NCBI GenBank assembly: GCA_964518955.1
Contig: CAZFHS010000024.1
Span: 1 to 64,000, forward strand
DNA: 64,000 bases
Reading direction: 5' to 3'
Source of the DNA: JBDGYW01 sp964518955
GTDB taxonomy: Bacteria; Gemmatimonadota; Gemmatimonadetes; Gemmatimonadales; GWC2-71-9
Part shown: one piece after another, positions 41,141 to 49,475 of the stretch
Numbering within the stretch: the stretch's first letter is position 1
Layout of the letters: the number at the start of each line of letters is the position of its first letter
Notes under the pieces: model-generated
The model's input: the letters and a program-made list of their open reading frames with translations, nothing else
Told to the model about the DNA's origin: nothing
Databases searched by the model: none
Translations under genes and position numbers: made by a program

Positions 41141-42538
41141 ATGACAGAGAAGCAAACCTCAAATGCCACATCCGGCGTAAACGTTTTGTCTCCCGCCCGT
41201 TTCGAGGCCGTACTCAGCAGCATCACCGACGGTGTCTTCACGATCGACGCGGACGGACGCATAACCTGCTTCAACCGTGCCGCAGAGGAGATAACCGGAT
41301 TCTCTCAGTCAGAAGCCATCGGACGCCCCTGTCACGAGATATTCAGGGCGAACATCTGCGGCGAGGCTTGCGCCTTACGATATACGATCGACACGGGCAA
41401 ACCCGTGGTGAACCTCTTGGTTCACATTACTAACGCCGACGGTGTCCAAGTGCCGGTCAGCATTTCAACCTCAGTCTTCCGAAACGAGGAAGGAGAACTC
41501 GAAGGAGGCGTCGAGACCTTTCGCGATCTGGGTCAGGTGGAGCGCCTGCGAAAGGCGCTAGAGCAGACCTATACGTTCGGCGATATCGTCAGCAAGAGTG
41601 ACAGTATGCGCCGGGTATTGGAAATCCTGCCCACCGTAGCGGCGAGTGAAAGCACGGTTCTCATAAGTGGCGAGAGCGGTACCGGGAAGGAGTTGGTAGC
41701 TCGAGCCATGCACGATCTCAGCCCTCGTAAGCAGGGGCCGTTCGTGCCAGTCAATTGCGCCGGCGTTCCAGACACACTCATCGAAGCCGAGTTGTTTGGG
41801 CACGAAGCGGGTGCTTTCACCGGTGCGATAAAGGCTCGAAAAGGCAAGTTCGCAAGAGCCGAGAAGGGAACGCTGTTCCTCGACGAGATCGGCGACCTTC
41901 CGCTGGAGCTGCAGGCAAAACTCCTGCGCGTACTCCAGGAACGGGTTTACGAGCCAATTGGCGGTGCCAAAACGGAGGCAGCCGATGTACGCATCGTTGC
42001 CGCAACGAACCACGACCTGGGTGTCATGGTAGCCGATGGCCGCTTCCGCGAGGATCTCTATTACCGGATCAACGTATTCGACATGGAATTGCCTCCTCTT
42101 CGTGCGCGCCACGGAGACGTCCCACTCTTGGTGGACCACTTCGTCAGTCACTTCTCCGCAATTTCGGGGAAGCACGTAATCGGAGTGTCTCCCGATGTGT
42201 TAGCGTTACTGCTTTCTCACGATTATCCAGGTAACGTTCGCGAGCTAAACAACATCATCGAGCATGCCGTGGTCCTCTGCCAGGGTTCTATGATTCGCGA
42301 GGAGCATCTCCCCAGATACCTACTGGAGCAATCTCCCGATTCGGGGGCTGCGGGTGAACCCAGGCTCCTCGATGATTGCGAACGCCGCACGATACTCTCC
42401 GCCCTGAAAGAAAATCAGTGGAACCGATTGGCCGCAGCAAAACAGCTGGGCATCCACAAGACGACCCTGTTTCGGAAGATCAAAAAACTGAGGATCGAGT
42501 TACCCGACACAGACGGTCGATCTCATCAGTCCGAGTAG
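41141..42538 (+). CDS. Sigma-54-dependent activator with Cys-rich PAS domain
   Basis: Cytoplasmic enhancer-binding protein of 465 residues. A PAS domain (about 18-135) carries a Cys cluster in GRPCHEIFRANICGEACALR, suited to redox or iron-sulfur sensing. The AAA+ domain (about 146-375) has Walker A GESGTGKE, the exact GAFTGA sigma-54 contact loop and FLDEIGDL. A Fis-type helix-turn-helix ends the protein (NRLAAAKQLGIHKTTLFRKI). A GGAGCTGAGG site precedes the ATG. A sigma-54-type promoter lies about 190 bases downstream before the CWRC gene, its likely target. Confidence 0.93.
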   Translation: MTEKQTSNATSGVNVLSPARFEAVLSSITDGVFTIDADGRITCFNRAAEEITGFSQSEAIGRPCHEIFRANICGEACALRYTIDTGKPVVNLLVHITNADGVQVPVSISTSVFRNEEGELEGGVETFRDLGQVERLRKALEQTYTFGDIVSKSDSMRRVLEILPTVAASESTVLISGESGTGKELVARAMHDLSPRKQGPFVPVNCAGVPDTLIEAELFGHEAGAFTGAIKARKGKFARAEKGTLFLDEIGDLPLELQAKLLRVLQERVYEPIGGAKTEAADVRIVAATNHDLGVMVADGRFREDLYYRINVFDMELPPLRARHGDVPLLVDHFVSHFSAISGKHVIGVSPDVLALLLSHDYPGNVRELNNIIEHAVVLCQGSMIREEHLPRYLLEQSPDSGAAGEPRLLDDCERRTILSALKENQWNRLAAAKQLGIHKTTLFRKIKKLRIELPDTDGRSHQSE

Positions 42539-42579
42539 CCGGCACCCACCCTCGCTTTAAACCACTGCCCCATTCCCAA

Positions 42580-42613
42580 CCCAACAGGGTGGCAAACCGG
42601 CCACCCTGCTGGG
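42580..42613. repeat. 14-base inverted repeat after the activator gene
   Basis: CCCAACAGGGTGGC and GCCACCCTGCTGGG flank a six-base spacer and pair at 13 of 14 positions. There is no T-run on either strand, so an intrinsic terminator is doubtful. It lies about 115 bases upstream of the sigma-54-type site, where an enhancer-binding protein would bind, so it could be the activator's binding site. Confidence 0.5.
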
Positions 42614-42725
42614 TCGCAGAAACGCTACCGTACCAGAATTCCCCAGGTCGGGTATTGCCCGTTCAGTGCGTTGAATCCCCAGGTATTGCGGCGTTTTTGG
42701 TGTTGCGCGCAGAACGCTCTGGCAA

Positions 42726-42740
42726 CGGCACGGTCGATGC
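42726..42740 (+). promoter_or_regulatory. Sigma-54-type promoter before the CWRC gene
   Basis: CGGCAC, five bases, ATGC keeps the GG-N10-GC spacing of sigma-54 promoters, with one mismatch in each half of TGGCAC-N5-TTGC. The predicted start, near 42752, leaves a leader of about 60 bases before ATG 42812. The sigma-54 activator just upstream and the better-matching site before the stress gene support it. Confidence 0.45.
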
Positions 42741-42811
42741 CATAATTCCCCGTACAGGCCCACATGATTCCGTGGGCAGAGAAGAATTCCTCAACTGAAA
42801 CGGAGTGAATC

Positions 42812-42997
42812 ATGGCACAGGACAACAGGACTGAGGTAAGCACCGAGACGCACAAGCCGGCGCGTCCGCTGAAGTTCTTCAAGGACAAGGATGGTTGCGG
42901 CTGGTTGTGTGACAAAGACATCGACCTCGACGGTGATCTCGAGGCTCAAGGGTGCTGGCGCTGTGAAGACATGGCATTCCCGGCAGGTGGTCGTTGA
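42812..42997 (+). CDS. Small Cys-rich CWRC protein (61 residues), unknown function
   Basis: A 61-residue soluble protein with a basic, disordered-looking N-terminus and two Cys pairs: CGWLC near residues 29-33 and CWRC near 48-51, followed by EDMAFPAGGR. Paired knuckles of this kind often bind zinc or iron. I do not recognise the family. A truncated second copy of its end sits at 6439-6513 next to another sigma-54-type promoter, showing that the sequence has been duplicated or moved. It is the first gene after a sigma-54-type promoter and precedes the TPR, reductase and Enzyme I-like genes. Confidence 0.7.
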   Translation: MAQDNRTEVSTETHKPARPLKFFKDKDGCGWLCDKDIDLDGDLEAQGCWRCEDMAFPAGGR

Positions 42998-43043
42998 CCG
43001 GCCCGCCGACTGGGTGTCTCAACGGATGTCTTGAGTGGGCCGG
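42998..43043 (+). terminator. GC-rich hairpin directly after the CWRC gene
   Basis: CCGGCCC right after the stop codon pairs with GGGCCGG at 43037-43043. Inside the loop, CTCAA and TTGAG pair again, giving a nested stem. No T-run follows, so it may be a weak terminator or an RNA-stabilising hairpin that sets higher expression of the small gene than of the genes downstream. Confidence 0.35.
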
Positions 43044-43111
43044 TGGGAACTGCCAACCAAGCGATCCCACCGGCTACCAGACCGTTACTCGAATCCCGAG
43101 GAAGCGGGACA

Positions 43112-43963
43112 ATGGACTCAGAAAGTCGGCGCGTGGAGCACGTACCCGTCGAGTCCCACCTGGACTCGGCGAAACGGCTTGTTGAAGCGGGACAACTGGA
43201 TGAAGCGTACGCCATACTCTCACAGCGACTACGTGCTGCCCCGGACCCTGCCGAAGCCTTGCGCATGCGAGCTACCATCTCTTTCCAGCTCGAGGATTGG
43301 GAACGCGCACTCGCGGATTACGACGCCGTCATATCGCTGCAGCCTGGTTGTGCCGACTGCCACTTCGAGCGTGGGACGGTATTCTTGCGGGCCGGCGATG
43401 TACAAGCAGCGATAGATGACTTTTCGATTTGTCTCTCAATAGAACCGAAGCACGCCCCTGCATTGGCGTCACGAGCCGCAATGCTGCTCCACGCGAATCG
43501 ACTTGAAGAGGCGCTCGAAGACATAACCGCGGCCGCCGAAGCGAGGCCGCTCAATGACCGTGACATTCACAATCGGGCAGTAGTCTTGGCGCACCTGGGA
43601 CGCTTCCGGGAGGCAATCCAGGAATACGAACGGGCGTTGGAGCTGAATCCGGACAGCGGGGGCACGCACAACAATCTCGCCTGGTTGCTCTCCACGTCGG
43701 AGGACCACGGAATACGGGACGGAGACCGAGCGCTGGGGCACGCGCTCCGAGCCGTTGAGTTGGGAAAGAACGGTGCTTGGATGGACACGCTCGCCGCAGC
43801 CTACGCGGAGTGTGGCGAATTCGAGAAGGCCGTACTCGCCGCAGAGTCGGCGATCCGTATGTCGGAAAACAACGACTCCTTTCTGAAACGACTGCAGATG
43901 TATCAGCGTGGGGTTTCGTATGCGGCATGGCGGGAAGCGAGGAAACAGAATGAAGACCTTTGA
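43112..43963 (+). CDS. TPR-repeat protein
   Basis: Protein of 283 residues without a signal peptide, built of about six tetratricopeptide repeats, for example EALRMRATISFQLEDWERAL, CHFERGTVFLRAGDVQAAI and DIHNRAVVLAHLGRFREAIQ. It is probably a cytoplasmic scaffold. The ATG at 43112 with a GAGGAAGCGGG site is preferred over a TTG at 43031. Its end overlaps the start of the reductase gene by 14 bases, linking the two. No enzymatic domain is seen. Confidence 0.8.
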   Translation: MDSESRRVEHVPVESHLDSAKRLVEAGQLDEAYAILSQRLRAAPDPAEALRMRATISFQLEDWERALADYDAVISLQPGCADCHFERGTVFLRAGDVQAAIDDFSICLSIEPKHAPALASRAAMLLHANRLEEALEDITAAAEARPLNDRDIHNRAVVLAHLGRFREAIQEYERALELNPDSGGTHNNLAWLLSTSEDHGIRDGDRALGHALRAVELGKNGAWMDTLAAAYAECGEFEKAVLAAESAIRMSENNDSFLKRLQMYQRGVSYAAWREARKQNEDL

Positions 43964-45287
43964 AACAGTACGCATCGGCGACCTGTCTTTATCCAACAGA
44001 TTGTTGATGGCGCCAGTAAAAACCGGCTTCGGCGACCCAGACGGAAAAGTCACTGAGCAGCTTCTTGCCTACTATCGACGCCGAGCATCGGGGGGCGTAG
44101 GTGCCATAATCGTCGAGCCCCTATATGTCGACCCAATTGGTAAGGAGCACCCTCGGCAACTGGGCATCGACAATCCGGACGCAGTCGACGGACTCCAGCG
44201 GCTCGTTGATGTAATCCACGAAGACGGTGCTAAAGCAATCGCCCACCTAAACCATGCAGGCCGTGCAGCGAACCCCAAGGCCACCGGACAACCTCCTGAG
44301 GCCCCGTCGAGTGTGGCCTGCCCTTCAACTGGCGCGGTTCCGCACATACTTCGGAGATCGCGGATTCATGAACTGGTGCAGGCATTTGCTGCGTCAGCCG
44401 GGCGCGCGAGACAAGCCGGCTTCGATGCCGTGGAGATTCAGTGCGGCTTGGGATATCTCATTGCCCAGTTTCTCTCCGAGCGCACCAATCAAAGAACTGA
44501 TGAATACGGTGGTGGCCGAGAACAACGGCATCGGTTTGCCCACGAGGTCGTAGATGCCGTGCACAAGGCCGTCACCGGTGGGATCCCCATCATCGCTCGG
44601 ATCTCCGCCAGCGAGCAAATAGAGGGTGGCCTGGATCTCGACGACGGACAACGTCTCGCGCGCAGCTTGGTTGACTGGGGAGTGTCAGCCATTCACGTCG
44701 TTACCGGTTCTGCTTGTGATACACCTCCGTGGTACTACCAGCACATGAGTCTTCCGGACGGCGTCAACGAGCAACTCGCCGCCCGGATCAGACAGGGGGT
44801 CAGCGTGCCCACGATCGTAGCTGGGCGCCTCGGTGAGCCGGAGCGTATCGATGAGATCATAAGCACGGGACGGGTCGACATGGTGGCGCTCGGCAGACCG
44901 CTGGTGGCCGACCCAGATCTTCCTCAAAAAATGTCTGAAGGCCGTGCGGACGAAATCGTTCTTTGCGGGAGCTGTCTGCAAGGTTGTCTTGCCAACGTCA
45001 AGGCCGGCAAGGGCCTCGGCTGTATCGTCAATCCCGAAGTCGGGCACGAGAGTGAGATCGAGAGGTCCGCGAAAAAAGAGCGCCACGTAGTGGTAGTCGG
45101 AGGCGGCCCAGCAGGACTCACCGCCGCGATCGTGGCCGGGCGACGGGGTCACCGGGTCACCCTGTTGGAGCGTGACGGGTTGGGCGGGCAGTTCTCCCTC
45201 GCCCCCCTCGCCCCCGGCAAAACCGCGATGGCGCGCCCACTCAACTCACTGCTGCGACTGGCATCGCGATCGGGCGCAAAGATCTAG
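43950..45287 (+). CDS. Old-yellow-enzyme/2,4-dienoyl-CoA reductase-type protein, N-terminal part (ends at in-frame amber)
   Basis: 445 residues: an FMN-binding TIM barrel (ETVRIGDLSLSNRLLMAPVK, HLNHAGRAANP, FDAVEIQCGLGYLIAQFLS), the [4Fe-4S] cysteines in CGSCLQGCLANVKAGKGLGC, and the beginning of the FAD/NAD domain (HVVVVGGGPAGLTAAIVAGR). It then meets TAG at 45285-45287 while the same frame goes on coding for the rest of the family. In full-length members (about 640-670 residues) the chain is continuous. The TAG may be a C-to-T change from CAG, a sequencing error, or a suppressed codon. The N-terminal part alone keeps the FMN and iron-sulfur sites. Confidence 0.8.
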   Translation: MKTFETVRIGDLSLSNRLLMAPVKTGFGDPDGKVTEQLLAYYRRRASGGVGAIIVEPLYVDPIGKEHPRQLGIDNPDAVDGLQRLVDVIHEDGAKAIAHLNHAGRAANPKATGQPPEAPSSVACPSTGAVPHILRRSRIHELVQAFAASAGRARQAGFDAVEIQCGLGYLIAQFLSERTNQRTDEYGGGREQRHRFAHEVVDAVHKAVTGGIPIIARISASEQIEGGLDLDDGQRLARSLVDWGVSAIHVVTGSACDTPPWYYQHMSLPDGVNEQLAARIRQGVSVPTIVAGRLGEPERIDEIISTGRVDMVALGRPLVADPDLPQKMSEGRADEIVLCGSCLQGCLANVKAGKGLGCIVNPEVGHESEIERSAKKERHVVVVGGGPAGLTAAIVAGRRGHRVTLLERDGLGGQFSLAPLAPGKTAMARPLNSLLRLASRSGAKI

Positions 45288-45314
45288 ACGGGAGTCGAGG
45301 CCACCGCCGACCTG

Positions 45315-45857
45315 GTGGAGATTCTCGAACCAGACGTCGTTGTTCTCGCCACCGGAGCTCAACCCGCGACGATTCCGGTCGCCGGACTGGAAGGAGCACT
45401 CACCGGCAAAGACGTGTTGACCCAAACCACCGATACGGGCAGGAATGTCCTGGTCGTAGGTGGCGGCATGGTTGGGATTGAAGTGGCCGAGTTCCTCGCG
45501 GAGAAAGACAAGCGAGTAACAGTGATTGAGATGCTCAGTGACATCGCTCGCGACATGGAACCGATAACGCGAAAACTCACTCTCAAACGTCTGCAGGGAC
45601 TCCCCATCGAGATTTTGACCGATACCACACTCGAGACCGTCGATGACGGGGTGGCGGTGGTACGAGGACCCGATGGGGAGCGAGACCTCGGGCCGTTCGA
45701 TTCCGTGGTAGTTGCCGTGGGCACTCGATCCACCAACGAGCTGGCCGAGCCACTGCTCGCCCGAGGAATGGAGGTTCACGTCGTGGGAGACGCGTGTGAA
45801 CTGGAACAGATCATCGGCGCGGTAAGCTCGGCATGGGAGGTGGCATGCAGCATCTGA
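45315..45857 (+). CDS. C-terminal FAD/NAD(P)-binding part of the same reductase
   Basis: Continues the preceding frame without shift after the amber codon. It begins in the conserved ILEPDVVVLATGAQPA stretch, carries the NAD(P)-binding site NVLVVGGGMVGIEVAEFLAE, and ends with the FAD motif EVHVVGDACELEQIIGAV. Total length from 43950 to 45857 is 635 sense codons, as expected for one intact dienoyl-CoA reductase-like enzyme. A GTG at 45315 could start a separate chain, but no ribosome site is evident, so an interrupted gene is more likely than two designed subunits. Confidence 0.65.
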   Translation: MEILEPDVVVLATGAQPATIPVAGLEGALTGKDVLTQTTDTGRNVLVVGGGMVGIEVAEFLAEKDKRVTVIEMLSDIARDMEPITRKLTLKRLQGLPIEILTDTTLETVDDGVAVVRGPDGERDLGPFDSVVVAVGTRSTNELAEPLLARGMEVHVVGDACELEQIIGAVSSAWEVACSI

Positions 45858-45876
45858 TGCGGTCACTCGTGGCACC

Positions 45877-47550
45877 ATGAGCACCACCTTACCGCCCCCT
45901 GACCAGATGCGCCTGCAGGGACGGGTCATCTCTTCCGGCATCGCGTTTGGGATCGCCCGCGTCGAACAGCCGTTCTCGTTTACATCCGTGCCTCCGGCAG
46001 TTGCCGAAGCAGATGTTGAAGCGGAACTCGACAAACTTCGTCGAGCCATCGATCTAGTGCGGGAGCACCTCGAGGAACACATCCGTGGGGTCCACGCCCC
46101 GGCTCGAGAAGACCTCGAGCAGGTGATCGCGGCCCATCTATTGGCTTTGGACGACGCGCCGTTCTTCGAGTCGATCGAAGACCGGATCCGGGGCCAGCTC
46201 CTGTCCGCGGACAGAGCTGTTCACGAAGGGTTCACCGCAGCCGCTTCACGGTTGGCGACGAGCAGCGACTGCTACATGCGCGCGCGCGCCGAAGACTTCA
46301 GAGACATTTGTCTCATCATCAGGCGCGCCATGGCTCAGGGTGCGGATGCTTTCCGAGATCGCGGATTGGGCGAAGAGCCAACCGTTCTCATAGTGCCACA
46401 CCTGCGTCCGAGTACTGTCCTCCGCGCGCGCAGAGAAGGAGCTGTGGGATTCGTGACAAGCAGCACCGCGTTTACGTCTCACGGAGCGATACTTCTCAGG
46501 GCCGCCGAAATGCCCGCGCTCGGAGGCGTCACGCTTGATGATTCGGGGATCCAAGACGGAACCCCTGTGCTGGTTGACGCCTTCCGCGGCGAACTGGTCG
46601 TGCGCCCGCAAGAAGACGATCGAACCTTCGCGCGTGCCGCGACAGATGCGCTTCGCGTACCTGCAGAGAACACCGACCTTCCTCCAGTAGACGCGGATCT
46701 TTTGGGAGGCGGTTCGGTGCTCCTGCAAGCAAACATCGATCATCCCTCGCAAGCGGCACTTTGCCTGGTACACCGTCTTCGCGGTGTAGGCTTGTTTCGC
46801 ACAGAGCTCCTCGTAACTGACTCTGGCGCGGTACCCGACGAGGAAAGCCAGTACGAAACGATCCGGAGCCTGGCAGCGGCACTTGCCGGACGGCCCCTCA
46901 CTATCCGGACTTTCGATTTCGGGGCGGAAAAAGAACCCACCGGGTTCTATGAATGTGAGGGGCAGAATCCCGCCCTCGGACTCCGCGGTATACGACGCCA
47001 CTTGCACCGGTATCCGGATGAACTGAAGACGCAACTCAGTGCCATTTTACGGGCCGCCGTTGCGGCTGACATCTCCGTTCTGATACCGATGGTCACCGAT
47101 GCTAGCGACATCGAAGCCGTTAGGGGGGTGTTGGACGACGTATCGACCGACCTCACGTCGCGTGGAGTGCAGTTCAATCCCAATGTCAGACTCGGCGCCA
47201 TGCTGGAAATCCCGGCGGCCGCGCTGAGATTCCGCGAGCTATTCGAGGTCGTCGATTTCGTGAGTGTCGGTACCAACGACCTCGTGCAATACCTGACGGC
47301 GGCCGACCGGGAGAATGCCGCAGTGATCGACTACCAAAATGCGGAGCGATCAGGCCTATACGAAATTCTGGAGCTCGTAATGAGTACGGCGAAGAATGCG
47401 GGTCGCGAGACCGACATCTCCGTCTGTGGCGAGTTGGCTTCCGACCCTCAGGGGGCGCGCGAATTAGTCAAGCGCGGCGTACGATCGCTAAGCGTGACTC
47501 CGCATGCAGCAGACAGCGTGCGAGAGGCTCTGAAGACAATGTCCGTGTGA
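45877..47550 (+). CDS. Enzyme I-like PEP-protein phosphotransferase
   Basis: Cytoplasmic enzyme of 557 residues, close to PtsI length. The phosphohistidine is in AFTSHGAILLRAAEMPALGG. The PEP-binding barrel has GVGLFRTEL, TFDFGAEKE, SVGTNDLVQYLTAADRENAA and the catalytic Cys in CGELASDP. The usual GGRTSHAAI motif appears as SSTAFTSHGAI, so the swivel loop is slightly variant. No HPr or EII genes are in the window, so it may phosphorylate a regulatory phosphocarrier rather than drive sugar uptake. It follows the reductase by 19 bases and precedes a cyclic-nucleotide-binding protein. Confidence 0.88.
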   Translation: MSTTLPPPDQMRLQGRVISSGIAFGIARVEQPFSFTSVPPAVAEADVEAELDKLRRAIDLVREHLEEHIRGVHAPAREDLEQVIAAHLLALDDAPFFESIEDRIRGQLLSADRAVHEGFTAAASRLATSSDCYMRARAEDFRDICLIIRRAMAQGADAFRDRGLGEEPTVLIVPHLRPSTVLRARREGAVGFVTSSTAFTSHGAILLRAAEMPALGGVTLDDSGIQDGTPVLVDAFRGELVVRPQEDDRTFARAATDALRVPAENTDLPPVDADLLGGGSVLLQANIDHPSQAALCLVHRLRGVGLFRTELLVTDSGAVPDEESQYETIRSLAAALAGRPLTIRTFDFGAEKEPTGFYECEGQNPALGLRGIRRHLHRYPDELKTQLSAILRAAVAADISVLIPMVTDASDIEAVRGVLDDVSTDLTSRGVQFNPNVRLGAMLEIPAAALRFRELFEVVDFVSVGTNDLVQYLTAADRENAAVIDYQNAERSGLYEILELVMSTAKNAGRETDISVCGELASDPQGARELVKRGVRSLSVTPHAADSVREALKTMSV

Positions 47551-47605
47551 TGAGCAAAACAAGTGCGAAGGTCCTATCGAAACAACGAACAAGGGGAGGA
47601 ATATC

Positions 47606-48070
47606 ATGGCCGACCGTCTAATAGCGCAGGAAATTTTCGGATTCCTGCGACCGGAACAAGTCGACGCTATCAGCGAGGCTTCCCATAAGGTGAAGTACGA
47701 GGCCGGAAGCATCGTGTACGAGAAAGGTGCCAAGGCCGATCATTTTTACACAATTCTGAATGGCGAAGTCACTCTGCGGCTGCCAGGACGCGGCGGCGTC
47801 AGCATCGTGATCGATCAATTGGCAAATGGTGCGATGTTCGGCTCGTGCGTCTGTTTTCGCAGTGATACGTACGCGCTTACAGCTCAGTGCACCGAAAGTT
47901 CAGAACTGCTCAAGATCGACAGTGCGGCGTTGAAGGAGTTGATGGATGGTGATCTAATGATGGGGTATGCATTGGCAACGAGATTGTCCGAGATCTACTT
48001 CGGTCGCTACATCGAGACCATGGAGAAGCTCCAGGCAATCGTGATGAACATTCCGGTCGAATCAGCCTGA
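47606..48070 (+). CDS. Stand-alone cyclic-nucleotide-binding-domain protein
   Basis: A 154-residue protein consisting of one CNBD fold: SEASHKVKYEAGSIVYEKGA, DHFYTILNGEVTLRL and ANGAMFGSCVCFRSDTYALT, with a C-terminal helix. No helix-turn-helix follows, so it is not a Crp/Fnr regulator and more likely modulates a partner protein. The phosphate-binding cassette lacks the usual Arg, so cAMP binding is uncertain. A strong AGGGGAGGA site precedes the ATG. Its place after the Enzyme I-like gene suggests a linked signalling role. Confidence 0.8.
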   Translation: MADRLIAQEIFGFLRPEQVDAISEASHKVKYEAGSIVYEKGAKADHFYTILNGEVTLRLPGRGGVSIVIDQLANGAMFGSCVCFRSDTYALTAQCTESSELLKIDSAALKELMDGDLMMGYALATRLSEIYFGRYIETMEKLQAIVMNIPVESA

Positions 48071-48187
48071 GGTAAGGGCGGCATCGAACGACACACCGAT
48101 GCCAGCCGAGAAAGTAGTTCGCGATCTCGGTGAGTACGCGTAGCACAATCGGTGCTCTATACGCAAACGCACGCACAAGGACAAACC

Positions 48188-49369
48188 ATGAATCATCATA
48201 CACAAATGGCTACCGACACCATCGTTGTGCACGCCGGGATCGACAAATACCAACACGGACCTGTCGTCCCGCCGATCTACCAAACATCGACGTTCCTGTT
48301 CGACAACGTTGAACAAGGCGCAAGTCTGTTCGCAGGAGAGGGGCGTGGCTACATCTATTCGCGTATGGGCAATCCGACGGTTGAAGCCCTCGAGAAATCG
48401 GTCGCTGCGTTGGAGGGTGGCTATGCTTCCCTAGCCTGCGGCAGCGGTATGGCTGCAATCCATACGACTTTCGCGGAAATGCTCCGGGCAGGCGATCACC
48501 TCGTGTGTTCCGACGCCGTGTATGGTCCGACATGCACGCTGGTCGAGGGGGTTCTTCCTAGGTTCGGCATTGAATGCACCTTCGTGGACGCATCGGATCT
48601 GGACGCGATCGAGCGGGCTCTGCGTCCCAACACCAAGGTCATCTACATCGAAACGCCGGGTAACCCTACATTGGTTATCAGTGACTTGGAATCGGTCAGC
48701 CACCTGGCCCACGAACGCGGCATACAGGTGGTGGTAGACAACACCTTCATGACACCCATACTTCAGCAGCCCTTTCGCTGGGGTGCTGACGTCGTTGTTC
48801 ACAGCCTCACCAAGTTTCTCAACGGGCATGCCGACGTTGTAGGCGGAATCATCGTGGTCAAGGAGGAAGAGCAGTACACCCAGTTCCGGACGACCCTTAA
48901 CCATTTGGGTGGGGTGCTTCCCCCGCTCGAGTCCTTTCTGGTGCACCGAGGCATCAAGACGCTGGCTCTACGGATGCAGCGGCATTGCGAGAATGCGATG
49001 ACGGTCGCGGAGTTCCTCGAACAGCATCCTGCGGTGGAATGGGTGCGGTTTCCCGGCCTAAAAAGCCATCCTCAGTACGAGATCGCCAGACGGCAGATGA
49101 GCGGCCCGGGCGGTATGATCAGCTTTGGACTCGAGGGCGGATTAGACGCAGGGAAGAGTATGATGAACTCGGTCGGATTGTGTGGCCTCGCTGTGAGTCT
49201 CGGTGGGGTGGAATCACTCATTCAACACCCTGCGAGCATGACACATGCGAGTATGGGGGCCGAGGCAAGGCGACGGGCGAACATAAGCGATGGGTTAGTG
49301 CGTCTGTCTGTCGGGATCGAGGATGCGAACGACATCATTGCAGATCTCGATGCGTCCATGCCAATTTGA
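48188..49369 (+). CDS. Cys/Met-metabolism PLP enzyme (methionine gamma-lyase-like)
   Basis: Cytoplasmic enzyme of 393 residues. The PLP lysine is in VVVHSLTKFLNGHADVVGG, the cofactor-stacking region in SDAVYGPTCTLVEGV, and GYIYSRMGNPTVEALEKSV and ETPGNPTLVISDL are further signature blocks. The family includes methionine gamma-lyase, cystathionine gamma-lyase/synthase and O-acetylhomoserine sulfhydrylase. The Arg and Tyr contacts are shared by all, so the reaction is not fixed, although the general pattern leans to a gamma-lyase. Sulfur-handling genes elsewhere in the window are compatible. ATG 48188 with an AAGGA site is chosen. Confidence 0.87.
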   Translation: MNHHTQMATDTIVVHAGIDKYQHGPVVPPIYQTSTFLFDNVEQGASLFAGEGRGYIYSRMGNPTVEALEKSVAALEGGYASLACGSGMAAIHTTFAEMLRAGDHLVCSDAVYGPTCTLVEGVLPRFGIECTFVDASDLDAIERALRPNTKVIYIETPGNPTLVISDLESVSHLAHERGIQVVVDNTFMTPILQQPFRWGADVVVHSLTKFLNGHADVVGGIIVVKEEEQYTQFRTTLNHLGGVLPPLESFLVHRGIKTLALRMQRHCENAMTVAEFLEQHPAVEWVRFPGLKSHPQYEIARRQMSGPGGMISFGLEGGLDAGKSMMNSVGLCGLAVSLGGVESLIQHPASMTHASMGAEARRRANISDGLVRLSVGIEDANDIIADLDASMPI

Positions 49370-49475
49370 TCCTACGGGGTGTTCGCCGCCGAGTTGAATG
49401 TTCGGAACAAGCGGTTGCGGCCCGCCCGTGAGTGCTCTTCCTTATGTGATGGCAGCAACTCCTGGAGGCCACTAG

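Noticed and set aside
40975..41433. 152-codon frame overlapping the start of the sigma-54 activator
   Set aside because: Different frame from a well-supported PAS/AAA+ gene, Arg/His-rich and without recognisable domain.
45285..45287. Pyrrolysine coding at the amber codon
   Set aside because: No pyrrolysine genes are in the window, and old-yellow-enzyme-type reductases are not known to use it; nonsense mutation or error is simpler. The nearby-sounding PylC-like ATP-grasp is only a fold resemblance.
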